A DNA stretch of 64,000 nucleotides from Sipunculus nudus (GCA_026874595.1 CM049306.1:72911642-72975641), one strand, 5' to 3'. Positions 48,805-63,800 are shown, numbered from the stretch's first letter. Notes: a model not told the origin generated them from the sequence alone. A program made the numbers and translations.

Positions 48805-51800
48805 GTAATACGTTATACATGAAATAAAGGCTGTTAATGTTGTCCATAAACACATCTGTCATAATTATGATTTGGATGGCTGTCTTGTCACTGTCAGACT
48901 TCAGCCCCGCCCACTCAACACGCACAACGTGCGGAGACTTGATTGACATAATTGCAAACTCATATTTGTTTATAGCCCAGATAAATGGGTTGTAGAGTTG
49001 AAAGTTTTAATAACATATTATTATTTGCACCGTCTATTTGATTGATTGAAAATTATATATACAAAGACCTTTTTCTGTGTTAAAGGGACATAATAATGAT
49101 CAGTATTATGCCTATTCTTTCACACTATAGAGTAAACCCGGCAAATATCGGACACCCGGGTAATATCGGACACTTGCCTTTAAATCCTCAAGAAATGGTC
49201 ATTTTTGGTAATCCCGACCGACAGCACGCGACAAATGAAAGTTTATGATTTGTTTTGTTTACAACTTCCGTTAAATACTGCCAAAAATTAAATAAAAGGT
49301 CATTTTTTATTGGTTTAACGCGGCTTCCATGGAACCAATGACCGGTCTCAGCCGTCCTGGAAAGTTCAGGCACGACACACGTGATCGGCGTGACCCCAAG
49401 ACTAGGTCAAGTTTTGACAGTCAGACGCGATGTCATGACCTGTTGACCAGTTTATATCACCGTCAGACTGTTTATTTTTCATACATAGCATTTTGCTTGA
49501 CTAAAAACAAAAGATATTTTAAAATTTTCTGTAATTTGTTAAGTGTCCGATATTACCCGGGTGGCCAAAAAGGAACCTGGGTAATATCGGACACTCGGCA
49601 CCATGGAAACTGGCAATCATTTTAAGGGGCTCTTTGAAGGATAAACAACGACACATTGCCTCTAAAGCAAATATGATTAATTGTAATGATATTTGGAGTT
49701 ATTTTTATAGCAGAACGACTGTATATAAGTTCATAGTACACGGGGTCATAATGTCACATATTTGCTATATATATATCTGCATTTATAAAGTTGCTTGAAT
49801 GCACCTTTTATAACTGAACAGTTTACTGAAAAAAATAGCAAATATTAAAATGTTATACTTATATATTATTATTTTAGCATATAATAATGTTAATTTGCCT
49901 TTTTGCATTTAGATGATCACTTTATATTCATATAGGGTAAAACTATAAGTTCTGGCATTTTGCATGCATCTTACCCATACCATAACAGAAGTCTTCAATG
50001 TATTTTGAAATTTCCAGAAATAAAGGTATTATTGATTATATACTGGGAAAATACACATATTATATCGGCATATAATCTAGGGTGTTAGTAATTATTGATA
50101 TTTTATACAAAATGACAGCTTAAAACATTTTAGTTTGCAAATTTCCGCTGTCCTCGAGAACAGCCTTTCTGTGACGAATTGTCTGGCACTTTGCCAGTCA
50201 CAATCTCGCACCAAGGTCCATAGAAGAAACCCACAAACACGGCTCATCCACGGGTTATATATGTATACCATTGGTAGAAAAACTGATCAAATGAAAGATT
50301 TGACAATGTTTTCCCATAAAACCATACTTTTTGTGCTTGTTATTGCGTCTGTGCCAGCTGTCAACGTCAGTTTTCCATGATATAACGGTCAACCCCTGCA
50401 CAAGGTATAGCCGTTTAGCCCGGTGTCCGATATTACCCGGGTGGTGTCCGATATTACCCAGGTGAACCTCCGCGGCGTCTCTTGCAAATTTTTTGTACTA
50501 GAGGGCGCTTGACCTTGACATGTTTAGTCTTAAAAAGATCTCCTGTTCGTGAGGTTTGAAATGATACCCGGAAGGCGTTGTTGTTTTGATTAGTCATGGG
50601 ACGGTAAGCAGACGAAGCCAAAAGTGTCCGATAATACCCCCCCTTACTCTAAGTTCAGTTTTGTTTTATACAAAAATTTCCCAGCAGAATGATCCCAGCA
50701 CACAGTCTCATTTCCTCGCCCACAGCTGGTTAACACCTTGTTATGACCGTGCATGTTGGTAAACAGTCTACGTGAGTCTGTTTACCATAACAAGGCTGCA
50801 TGGCACGGAGGTCCGATTAATAGGGGCAACACGCGATGTTTCAGCAAGCGGCAACATGTATTATATTATTTTGGCTAAGTCAGTCAGGGCATCTCCTGAT
50901 CGAAATGTGTTTTGGCTCTGCGCTGCACACGGCCCCACACACTGTGTTTATGTTGACACCTGCCATCGCCCCCGGTCAACTGTTTTCAACATTCATTTAC
51001 AGGAGTAAGCAAAAGGTGTAAAGGCAATGTTTTGGCTTGTACAGGTTTATTTTAAAGGGAAGAAACTATTTTGTGTGTTAACTCCACGTGCTTTATATGT
51101 GATTGGGCCCCTTTAATGTCATATTAAATTTATGACATATACTGTCATTACTGATATAGTACATGATATGTAAAAATAATACCAGTATTATTCTTCTGTC
51201 AAGCTTTAGGATGATATTCAGAATAGTTGATCAATAATTTTTGTTTGTGAAAAATATAAAAACACTTCTGTGCATTCATATACATATGTTACTGCATTAT
51301 ATGTGGTGTATGTATCCCGCTTCCTGGATACTGCCACATAAAAAGCTTCAGATTAAATGAAGAACTTAAAACCCTTGGTTGGAAAAATATTGTGTAAAAT
51401 CAAATATTGCGTTTATGACAGGAACTAAAAATATGAAACAGTGACCTGACTTGGTCCATTGCTGGCTTTGTGTCATTATGGAAGACAGACATTAACAAGA
51501 TTTACAGCACACATTTTTTTGTAATTTTTATGCTGAATTACTTTGATATTGGGTACAGACATTCAGTTTTTAGTCGCAAAAATTTCATGATTTAAAATTT
51601 TCTTTATCCAATCTCAGTGGCTGGACTTTTGTTTTTTGCGAAGTACTTTATAAGGCACATGGGCCCCGAGGCGCTTTGATTGGAGACTCAAGGCATTTTT
51701 TTAGAGACTCAGACTCGGAGGAAAAGACTCTAGAAATCAGGTTGAGTCAGACATGAGTACAATAGAAAAAGAAACTTGGACACATAATACCAGTATTAAG

Positions 51801-54800
51801 ATTTAATTTATACACATGTGTGACCTGCTAACAGAATATTACCAAAATAGAAGACCTTACAGATCAAGATTTAGCTTTGCGTCAGGAGCTAAATGCAATT
51901 AAACCTTGTGAAAAATAATGTTGTCAACTATCATATATATGTTCCTCATAATCAACAGTTTCCATTTTAAATTTCTTTTAATAAAGAGATTGGTATTAGA
52001 TTTAGACTCCTATTGGGACTCGTGTTCCAAATGAATAAGACTTGAATGAAAAAGGTGGATTTAGACTCAGTCTTTGACTTTGACTTTGATTTGAGTGGCC
52101 TGGGATGGTGTGGACTGGACTATATCACTGTTTTGAAATACCGTATTGTACTCCTGCTTCATATGATCATATCATGTATCATAGTCTCCAGCCAAAGCTT
52201 TGGTAAGTTGTCACAAAATTAAACTTGCAGCAGCAAATTTCAGGCTTGTAAGTAGAGCAGGTCCCAGGTGGTAATGCATTAAAAAAACTGCCCCATATCT
52301 TTGTTTATTTTAACTAAGTGAAAATCTGGATACCACTGTGGTTCATTACCATCAATAATGTCACTGGTCCTAGAACTGTCACCCAGTTTTCATATGGAAA
52401 TATCATGGAGTTGTTATATCTGAACAATACAAGACTCGCAGGAATGCAAACATCAAAGACTCGCCCCATTTATTAGACCACATTGTCCAAAGGGCCAAGT
52501 TATGATGGACTTATTCAGGATACCATTCAAGGCCTGGTGCTGTTATTTGTTTATCAATTTAAAACCAAGTGTTCCAAACAGATTGGCAGGTTTATACTCT
52601 ATAAGGAGACCTGAACCGATAAATAAATAAAAAAAATTAAAATGCTTGTCATACATGTTTATTCTAACTTGTCACTTCTACTGATATGTTGTACTACTCT
52701 GGTGAATTTTAATTGAGAAAATTTTATTATTTGCTGTAGAAATGTGATGGCATGGTACAACCAGAGTACAAAAAGCTGTGTGTTGATCCTGAGCTAACAT
52801 CTTTTGAGATCCTGCAACACCTGTTGGCAAAGGCTTTCAATATCAGAGGGTAAGTCTGTCAACAGACCAGCTCCCCTCACAGCACTGTGGCCCAACAAAG
52901 CCCAGCAAAGACACACTTGGTAGCTGATCATCTTTTGATGCATGGAAAATAGATAAGACACAATCTAATTCATATGTTCTAAATTTGTGCACTACCCAAT
53001 ATCTGTAATGCTTAATTGTAGATGGAATTGAAGCCACCAGAAAGTTTTAAATTTTTGATGTATCAAATATTTTTTAGACTTCCATTGAATAACAAATCAA
53101 TATATTTCTTTATTACTTAGTTAATTTAAGACCAAGCGTCTTGACAGACGAAACAATGGTGTATATGGACACTATTCTTGCTAACCAAACAGTGGTACAG
53201 TATTTTTGCAGGAAATTACACCATGCACATTTTATTCATAACTGACCTTTCAGATCAGATGTATATATTATGGTGGCCTTAGAAATTGTTTGGCCACACA
53301 CAGTCCACTTGAATAATAATTTATAATCATATTAGGTGTGAAGATAGGTATATACACTTGATAGGACAAACACTTGATAAAACAGCTATGACTACAAGCA
53401 TTTCTAGTAGATGTGTAAAAATAAGTAAATTTAGACCACCTGTTTCAAGCTCTAGACAAAGCTATCAAGTCCAAATAATAGTGCTGGGAGTCACTTCCTT
53501 GATCATAATCGACCATCGACAGCTTATCAGCAGCTGGTCATCAGTTATAAGTCACTTTTGATTAGTGCTGGGAATCAGTTGTAATTTCATCATTAGTCAT
53601 CAGTAAACATTGGTTGACCTCTAGTAATATGAAATTTCTAATAAAATATAGACATGTACATCTCATCAGTTGATATATAACATATTTGGTATTACTAATA
53701 ACTCTTTAGTAAACTTAAAAGTAAATCTATTGGTAAACACAGATTGTTCCAAAATATATGCAAACAAACTTTGGAACAATCTGTGTTTACCAATAGATTC
53801 ACATCTAAGTTTACTATTAACATGTGTGTATAGTAAACTTAAAAGTAAATCTATTGGTAAACACATTGTTTCAAAATATATGCAAACAAACTTTGGAACA
53901 ATCTGTGTTTACCAATAGATTCACATCTAAGTTTACTATTAACATGTGTGTATAGTAAACTTAAAAGTAAATCTATTGGTAAACACATTGTCTCAAAATA
54001 TATGCAAACAAACTTTGAAACAATCTGTGTTTACCAATAGATTCATATCTAAGTTTACTATTAACATGTGTATATAGTAAACTTAGATGTGAGTTTGTTC
54101 GCATAGATTTTATGAAAGTGTACCTTTTGTCATTATAAAGTCTTTGAACCTTTGTGAAAAATTCTGTAATCATTAATTGCAATGCAAGATCAATCATTGG
54201 ACTGACTAATCATCAATTATAATTGATCATCGGTCCCAGCACGCACTACCAAATATACAGAGCAGAGCAGATAAAGAGAATGCTGTGTGATTACAGTGAC
54301 TTTACCATCAGTTACCTTGGGAAGGATGTTCGTGGCCGGGATGCTTATCTGTCTTTGCTGTCTGACTGGGATCTCGATGCTGCCTTCCTCAGTGCATCAG
54401 ATCCTGTCCTCAAACTCAAGGTCGATCTCAAGCCCTTTGAAGAAGGTGAGTAAGATGTGGAGATGTATTATGTACCAGTAGAATAAAAACATGTATCTAT
54501 AGATATAACTGTATAAGTATCTGCTTCACATTTGACTGGAATCGTATCAGTTTAGTTTCTTGCAACAAGGGGTGCAAAGTATACAGGTATGTTCAGTAGA
54601 GTAGTTTTTATGCCCCCGGGGCATATAGTTTTACCCATGTCCGTCCTTCCGTCATTCCGAAATCAAACAGTTGTATGGACTTTTTTTTGCAATGCCTGCA
54701 GATATTGGCCTGATTTTTGGTGTGTGGGCAGATATAGACCAGTTACAGATCGAGTTCGCGTTTCGTCCCAGTTGACCTATTTTTGACCGTTTTACGGCTC

Positions 54801-57800
54801 CTAAACTTAGAAAATTTCATGAAAAATTGAAATTTTCATGACAAATACACATGTACAGACTTTTTTTCGCAATGCCTGCAGATATTGGCCTGGTTTTTGG
54901 TGTGTAGGCAGATAATTATCAGTTACAGATCGAGTATGCGTTTTGTCCCAGTTGACTTACTTTTGAATGTTTTACGGCTCCTAAACTTAGAAAATTTCAT
55001 GAAAAATAGAAATTTTCATAACAAATACACATGTACAGACTTTTTTTCGCAATGCCTGCAGATATTTGCCTGATTTTTTGTGTGTGGGCAGATAATGACC
55101 AGTTACAGATCAAGTTCGCGTTTCATCTTTGTTGACCTACTTTTGAACGTTTGACGCCTCCTTAACTTAGAAAATTTCATGAAAAATAGAAATTTTCATG
55201 ACAAATACACATGTACAGACTTTTTTTCGCAATGCCTGCAGATATTGGCCTGATTTTTGGTGTGTATGCAGATATAGACCAGTTACAGATCAAGTTCGCG
55301 TTTCATCTCGTTTGACCTATTTTTGACCGTTTGACGGCTCCTGAACATAGAAAATTTAATGAAAAATATGAACTTTCATGACAAATACACATGTACGGAC
55401 TTTTTTTCGCAATGCCTGCAGATGTTTGCCTGATTTTTTGTGTGTGGGCAGATAATGACCAGTTACAGATCGAGTTCACGTTTCGTCTTTGTTGACCTAT
55501 TTTTGAACGTTTTACGCCTCCTTAACTTAGAAAATTTCATGAAAAATAGAAATTTTCATGACAAATACACATGTACGGACTTTTTTTCGCAATGCCTGCA
55601 GATATTGGCCTGATTTTTGGTGTGTATGCAGATATAGACCAGTTACAGATTGAGTTCGCGTTTCGTCCCAGTTGACCTACTTTTGACCGTTTGACGGCTC
55701 CTGAACATAGAAAATTTAATGAAAAATATGAACTTTCGTGACAAATACACATGTACGGACTTTTTTTCGCAATGCCTGCAGATATTGGCCTGATTTTTTA
55801 TGTGTGGGCAGATATTGACCATTTACATGTCGAGTTTGTGTTTCGTCCTAGTTGACCTACTTTTGACCGTTTTACAGTTCCTGAACATAGTAAATTTCAT
55901 GAAAAATAGAAATTTTCATGACAAATACACATGTACAGACTTTTTTTCACAATACCTGCAGATATTGGCCTGATTTTTGGTGTGTGGGCAGATAATGACC
56001 AGTTACAAATCGAGTTCACGTTTTGTCCCAGTTGACCTACTTTTGACCGTTTGACGGTGCTCTAACATAGAAATTTCATAAAAAAGTGCACATTGTACGG
56101 ACTTTTTTTCGCAGTGCCTGCAGATACGGGCCTGATTTTTGGTGTGTAGGCAGATAATGACCAGTTACAGATCGAGTTCTTGTTTTGTTCCAGTTGACCT
56201 ACTTTTGACCATTTGACTGCTCCTGAACATAGAAAATTTCACGAAAAATATAAATTTTCATAACAAATGCATAAGTATGGACTTTTTCTCCTCAATGCCT
56301 GCAGATTCCACCCTGATTTTTTATGTGTGGGCAGATAATGACAGTTACAGATCGAGTTCGCGTTTCATCCCAGTTGACCTACTTTTGATTATTTTTCGGC
56401 TCCTAAACATAGAAAATTTCATGAAAGACAGAAATATTTATGGAAAATGCACATATATGGACTTTTTTTCACAATGCCTGCAGATACTGGCCTGATTTTT
56501 GGTGTGTTGCTTGATAATGACCCGTTACAGATCGAGTTTGCATTTTGCCCTTGTTGACCTACTTTTGACCATACGACAGCTTCTATACTTAAAAAATTTT
56601 TCAAAATTTAACAAATGTTTCTAATTTTCCCCAGGCGGGGGCATTCGTGTCATTCTGATACATCTAGTTTAGCTCAGCTGACTGTAAGTCATCTTAGGTA
56701 TAGGTATGGCACTTTGTCCGTCGGCCATCCGGCCATCTTGCAGTCCGGTCGTTTGTTAGCAGTGCACAAATCGTAACCCCTGAACCTAGAAGCCTGTAAC
56801 TGAAAACCTATGAAGTTCCATTAAAAATCCTCTTGGATACCTAAAATTAGGTCACTGCGACTTATATCCTCCGAGCTATTGGGCTTGTAAGTACCCCCCA
56901 GAATGAAAAAATATTTCATACAAAACCTCCGATAACTTGATAATTAATGCATGGATTGTCATGAAATTTGCCTTGAATATTGAACATGACTAGTTTTGTC
57001 AGTTCCCGAAAAGTAGTGGCACCATCTGTATTTTTTTAGCTCAGCTGACTATAAGTCATCTGAGCTATAGTCGTGGTCCTTTGTCCGTCGGCTGTCCTGT
57101 CCGTCCGTCCGTTAAACTGGCACGTTTTGGAACCATAAGACCTAGGAATCCAAAATTCGGCATACTGTTAGATGTCCCCAAGATCTCCTACCAAGCTGAA
57201 AACTGGGTCTTTGCGACTTCGTTCCTATGAGAAATTAAGGAAAAACCCAATTTTTTATTAAAATCCTATTTTCACACTTCAGGACTGCCTAAAATCAAAA
57301 CCACTCATCAGTTTTTCCTCATATTTAGCACAAATATTCCTCTATATAGTTCCTATATACATGCCAGAAATTAGGTCTGTATTATATAATTTAAAAAAGT
57401 TATGGGCCCAAACATAATGCATTTTGTAAAAATCAGGAAAGATATTTGATCACTTATCACAAAACATGTTAAAGCTAAGGACTTTTTTCCAGCAATATAA
57501 CTTTAATTAATCAAAATTAAAATGTATACCTAAAATTAGATCAAAATCTTGTAGATTTTTTTAAATATTAAAAAAAAAAAAGATTGGTACCCTAAATTTT
57601 ACCCAGCTTTGACCATGGCACATTTTTTTCCTGTAACTGCTGTGGATTTAATTTTCACAGCATGTTTTTGTTAGCATTTCATCTGTTCACACTAAAAATT
57701 TGAAACCAGTTGATAAAAAACTGTAGATTTTATTCAAGTTTTCAAGCACCATGTCACATATTGTTTACATCAAGCTTGTGTTATGCAGTTTGCTAGAGCT

Positions 57801-60800
57801 CAGCTCCCCAGCTTCAGATCTCAGTTCCTAAAATTTGGCATACTGTTAAATGTCTCCAAAATCCCCTACCATGCCAAGAATTTGGTCACTAGGACTTAAT
57901 TCCTTTTAGATATTAATGAAAAACTTCATTTTTAGCTCAGCTGACTTTCAGTCATGCTGAGCTATAGCGATCACTCTTTGTCCGTCGTCCGTCTGTCTGT
58001 CTGTCCGTCTGTCTGTCTGTGTGTCCGTTAACCAGGCACAAATCATAACCCCTTTACCTAGAACCTTGTTACTTGACATTCTGAGAGGTCCATGAAAAAT
58101 CTTCTTGGAAACCAGAAATTAGGTCTTTGTTACCCATATCTTTCGAGCTATGGGGCCCATAAGTACCCCCCCCCCCCCCCACGAATATTGAAAAATTTCA
58201 TACAAAAACTTCAATATCTCATTAACTGCATCACTGATGGTCATGATTTTTGGCATACATATTGATCATGAGATGTTCCATCAGTTCCTGCAGACTGGTG
58301 GCGCCACCTGTATTTTTTTTATTTTTTTTAGAATTTTTTTCTCTATTTTTGAGACCTTTAAAAATGTGGACATCTGTTAACAGGGCACAAATCATAAAGA
58401 CTGGACCTAGAATCTTCATCCTTGACATTCTGAGAGACCTATGAAAAGTCTCCATGGAAACACAAAATTAGGTCTCTGTTACCCATATCCTTTGAGCTAT
58501 GGGGCCCCAAAGTACCCCCCAGAATAGTAAAAAATTTCATCAAAAAACTCAGTATAAAACTTTGATCCACTGAATCAAATGCTGCAGCAAAGTCTGCTCC
58601 AAATAATATCCCAGTTTTATTTTCATTTTTGCAAAATTCAGTTATATCTGAAATCAGTCTTATGGAATCACCTGCACAAACGCAGTTTGATCTATATGAA
58701 CTAATTTTTGTAGAACTTTATTTAACCTAGAAACTAATATTTTACTTAGTACTTTACAATCTACATTTATCAGGCTGATAGGGCGCCAAGCATTAATATA
58801 TCTTACATCTTTGCCTTTCTTTTCTATAAGTGTAATAACGCTTTGTCTCTGGCTTACGGTCAACTCTCCAACTTGATAACTTTCATTTAAACAAGCGGTC
58901 AGCTCTTTCCCCAATATTCCAAAGAAATTCAGTTAAAATTCCTTGCTTAAACCATCATTACCTGGTGTCTTGTTATTGGCCATGGATTGAATAGCCGTAT
59001 GTACATCCGCTTAAGTTATCATTCCCTCACATGAAACTGCTTCTTCATCATTTAATACAGGTTGGTCATAGACAGTTTGCAAGAAATTATCAAAGTCTGT
59101 TTGTATTTTATTTATTTTTCTCATGAACTTTTCTGAATAATAATTGTATATCTGAGACATAATATCTTTGTGTTTTGTAATCTCCCTGTTGTTCATTAGT
59201 AACTTCCTGATACAAGTCTTACTTTTATTTCTATGTTCTAAATTTAAAAAATATTTATTACTACGCTCACCATGCTCATGCCATTTGGTCCTTGAGCGAA
59301 TAATTATACCTTTGTGATTTTATTATAGCAATCCTCTAATTTATTTTTAGCTCAGCTGACTTTCAGTCATGCTGAGCTATAGCGATCACTCTTTGTCCCT
59401 TGTCCGTCTGTCTGTCTGTCCGTCTGTCCGTCCGTTAACCAGGCACAAATCGTAACCGCTGTACCTAGAACCTAGTAACTTGACATTCTGAGAGGTCCAT
59501 GAAAAATCTCCATAGAAACCAGAAATTAGGTCTCTGTTACCCATATCCTTCGAGCTATGGGGCCCCAAAATACTACCCCAGAATATTGAAAAATTTCATA
59601 CAAAAACTTCAATATCTGATTAACTACATCACTGATGGTCATGATTTTTGGCATACATATTGATCATGAGATGTTCCATCAGTTCCTGCAGACTGGTGGC
59701 GCCACCTGTATTTTTAGATTTTTATGCCCCCACCACAAAGTGGCCGGGGCATATAGTTTTACCCATGTCCGTCATTCCTCCGAAATCAAACAGTTGTACA
59801 GACTTTTTTTCGCAATGCCTGCAGATATTGGCCTGATTTTTGGTGTGTGAGAGATATAGACCAGTTACAGATCGAGTTCGCGTTTTGTCCCGGTTGACCT
59901 ACTTTTGAACGTTTTACGGCTCCTAAACTTAGAAAATTTCATGAAAAATATGAAATTTCATGACAAATACACATGTACGGACTTTTTTTCGCAATGCCTG
60001 CAGATATTGGCCTGATTTTTGGTGTGTGGGCAGATAATGACTAGTTACAGATCGAGTTCGCGTTTTGTCCCGGTTGACCTACTTTTGACCGTTTTACGGC
60101 TCCTGAACTTAGAAAATTTCATGAAAAATATGAAATTTCATGACAAATACACATGTACGGACTTTTTTTCGCAATGCCTGCAGATATTGGCCTGATTTTT
60201 GGTGTGTGGGCAGATAATGACCAGTTACAGATCGAGTTCGCGTTTCATCCCGTTTGACCTTTTTTTGATCGTTTTACGGCTCCTGAACAAGAAAATTTCA
60301 TGAAAAATATGAAATATCATGACAAATACACATGTACAGATTTTTTTTCGCAATGCCTGCAGATATTGGCCTGATTTTTGGTGTGTGGGCAGATATTGAC
60401 CAGTTACAGATCGAGTTCGCGTTTTGTCCCAGTTGACCTACTTTTGACTGTTTTACGGCTCCTAAACTTAGAAAATTTCATGAAAAATAGAAATTTTCAT
60501 GACAAATACACATGTACGGACTTTTTTTCGCAATGCCTGCAGATATTGGCCTGGTTTTTTGTGTGGGCAGATAATGACCAGTAACAGATTGAGTTCGCGT
60601 TTCGTCCCGGTTGACCTAGTTTTGAACGTTTTACGCCTCCTTAACTTAGAAAATTTCATGAAAAGTAGAAATATTCATGACAGATACACATGTACAGACT
60701 TTTTTTCGCAATGCCTGCAGATATTGGCCTGATTTTTGGTGTGTGGGCAGATATAGACCAGTTACAGATCGAGTTCGCGTTTCGTCCCGGTTAACCTACT

Positions 60801-63800
60801 TTTGACTGTTTTATGGCTCCTGAACTTAGAAAATTTCATGAAAAATATGAAATTTAATGACAAATACACATGTACGGACTTTTTTTCCCAATGCTTGCAG
60901 ATATTGGCCTGATTTTTTGTGTGGGCATATATTGACCAGTTACAGATCAAGTTCGCGTTTAATCCCAGTTGACCTACTTTTGATTGTTTTACGGCTCCTG
61001 AACATAGAAAATTTCATAAAAAAGTGCATATGTATGGACTTTATTTGCAGTGCCTGCAGATACGGGCATGATTTTTGGTGTGTAGGCAGATAATGACCAG
61101 TTACAGATCGAGTTCTTGTTTTGTCCCAGTTGACCTACTTTTGACCATTTGACTGCTCCTGAACATAGAAAGTTTCTTTAAAATAGAAATTTTCATAACA
61201 AATGCATATGTACTGATTTTTTTCCTCAATGCCTGCAGATACCACCCTGATTTTTTATGTGTGGGCAGATAATGACAGTAACAGATCAATTTCGCGTTTC
61301 ATCCTGGTTGACCTACTTTTGATTGTTTTATGGCTGCTAAACATAGAAAGTTTCATGAAAGACAGAAATTTTTATGGAAAATGCACATGTATGGACTTTT
61401 TTTTCACAATGCCTGCATATACTGGCTTGATTTTTATTGTGTTGCTTTATAATGACCCGTTACAGATCGAGTTTGCATTTTGCCCTTGTTGACCTACTTT
61501 TGACAATACGACACCTCCTGAATTTAAAAACTTTTTCAAAATTTTACAAATGTTTCTAATTTGCCCCAGGCGGGGGCATTCGTGTCGTTCAGACCCATCT
61601 AGTTTTTAGAATTTTTTTCTCTATTTTTGAGACCTTTAAAAATGTGGACATCTGTAAACAGGGCACAAATCATAAAGACTGGACCTAGAATCTTCATCCT
61701 TAATATTCAGAGAGACCTATGAAAAATCTTCATGGAAACCCGAAATTAGGTCTCTGTTACCCATATCCTTCGAGCTATGGGGCCCCAAAGTACCCCCAAG
61801 AATAGTAAAAAATTTCATTAAAAAAACTTCAATATCTGATTAACTACATCACTGATGGTCATTATTTTTGGCATACATATTGATCATGAGATGTTTCATC
61901 AGTTTCTGCAGACTGGTGGTGCCACCTGTATTTTTTGATTTTTTACGATTTTTTTTCTCTATTTTTGAGACCTTTAAAAATGTGGACATCTGTTAACAGG
62001 GCACGAATCGTAAAGACTGGACCTAGAATCTTCATTCTTGTCATGCAAGGAGGCCTATAAAAAAAGTGTCTGTTGAAACCCAAAATTAGGTCTCTGTTAC
62101 CCATACCCTTTGAGCTATAACACTCCAAAGTACAGTTCAGAATAATGGAAAATTTGATACAAAAGCTGAAGTATCTGAACAACTAATGCAGAGATCACTA
62201 TAATTGTTTGCCTGGATATTGATCATGGAGTGTTTCATCAGTTTCTGCAGACTGGTGGCACCACCTGTATTTGTTCAGGTTTTTTTACAAATTTTTTTCT
62301 CTATTATTGGGACCTTTAAAGATGTGGTTATCTGTCAACAGGGTACAAATTGTAACAACTGGATCTAGAATCTTCATTCTTGTCATGCAAGGAGGCCTAT
62401 GAAAAGTGTCTGTTGAAACAAATTAGGTCGCTGTTTCCCATATCCTTCAAGCCTTAGGACTCCGAAGTATCCCTCAGAATAATGGACAAGTAGATACAAA
62501 AGCTGAATTATCTGAACAACTAATGCAGAGATCACTATGATTCTTTGCATGGATATTGATTATGGAGTGTTTCATCAGTTTCTGCAGACTGGTGGTGCCA
62601 CCTATATTTTATTCAATTTTTCGAATTTTTTTCTCTATTTTTGAGACCTTTAAGGATGCTAACATCTGTTAACGTGGCACAAATTGTAACAACTGGATCT
62701 AGAATCTTCATTCTTGTCATGCAAGGAGGCCTATGAAAAGTGTCTGTTGAAACCCGAAATTAGGTCGCTGTTTCCCATATCCTTCAAGCCTTAGGACTCC
62801 GAAGTACCCCTCAGAATAATTGAAAATTTGATACAAAAGCTGAAGTATCTGAACAACTGATGCAGAGATCACCATGATTCTTCGATGGATATTGACCATT
62901 AAGTGTTATTATTAGTTTCTGCAGACTGGTGGAGCCACGTGTATTTTTTTTTAAAGTTTACGCATTTTTTCTCTATTTTTGAGATATATAAATACAGACA
63001 CAATCTTGGTATGTTGGTAAATCTGTTTGATGCTACAGTTGAATGGGTATATACTACCATTCAGATGATAAAATTTCCTTTTGTGAATCTCTTCCCAGTC
63101 AGCTGAGCGTCATGACCCATGGGTCACTTGTTATAGAATACATTATGCACTTTTTCTTAGTATTGGGTTAGTGCATCGGCCTGGAAGTTTGCATGTTCAT
63201 CTGTATTGGGTAGATTTCTCATTCATGACACTAGTGGCACCACCTGCAATCATGTAGTTGTAGAATACATTCATGCATTTTACTCAGAACTTGTGTCATG
63301 TATCAGCTTGAAATTTCACATGTCCACAGATTTTGGATACCTCCATCTTGTACACAAACCTGTAGGCGCCACCTACAGTCCTTTTCACATATTGTAGATC
63401 CATCTTAGACCATACCTTTCCCACCTTTTCATTTTTGCAGAAGATATAGCCTTTTTCTCAGGAGTGGTTTGATGAATATGAACTGAAAATTTGCTTGTCC
63501 ATAGATCTTGGAATGGTTTATCTTGTTTACAAGACTACTTGGGTCACCTACAGTCAGTTTCATCTCATATCCATCTGTAGATCAATTTTGGTGATATTTG
63601 CACATATATGAGGAGTTAAATTCTGTGATGTTACAAATTCGGAGTCATGTCATGCCAAGAACTTTCATTGCCTTATTTTACCCACGCCTCTGTGATTTGG
63701 CTGATACATATAGTTGCTTGTTGACTACCAGTTTTCTAGTTTACTGATGTATAACAGGTCTAGAGGACTGGGACGTCATAGCTCCAGTAGATGTGCCTCA

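Noticed and set aside
54589-56604. Many 60-80 residue frames in the 180-bp arrays (also 59635-61492)
   Set aside because: Same frame shapes recur each 180 bp and are broken between units; they are repeat readings.
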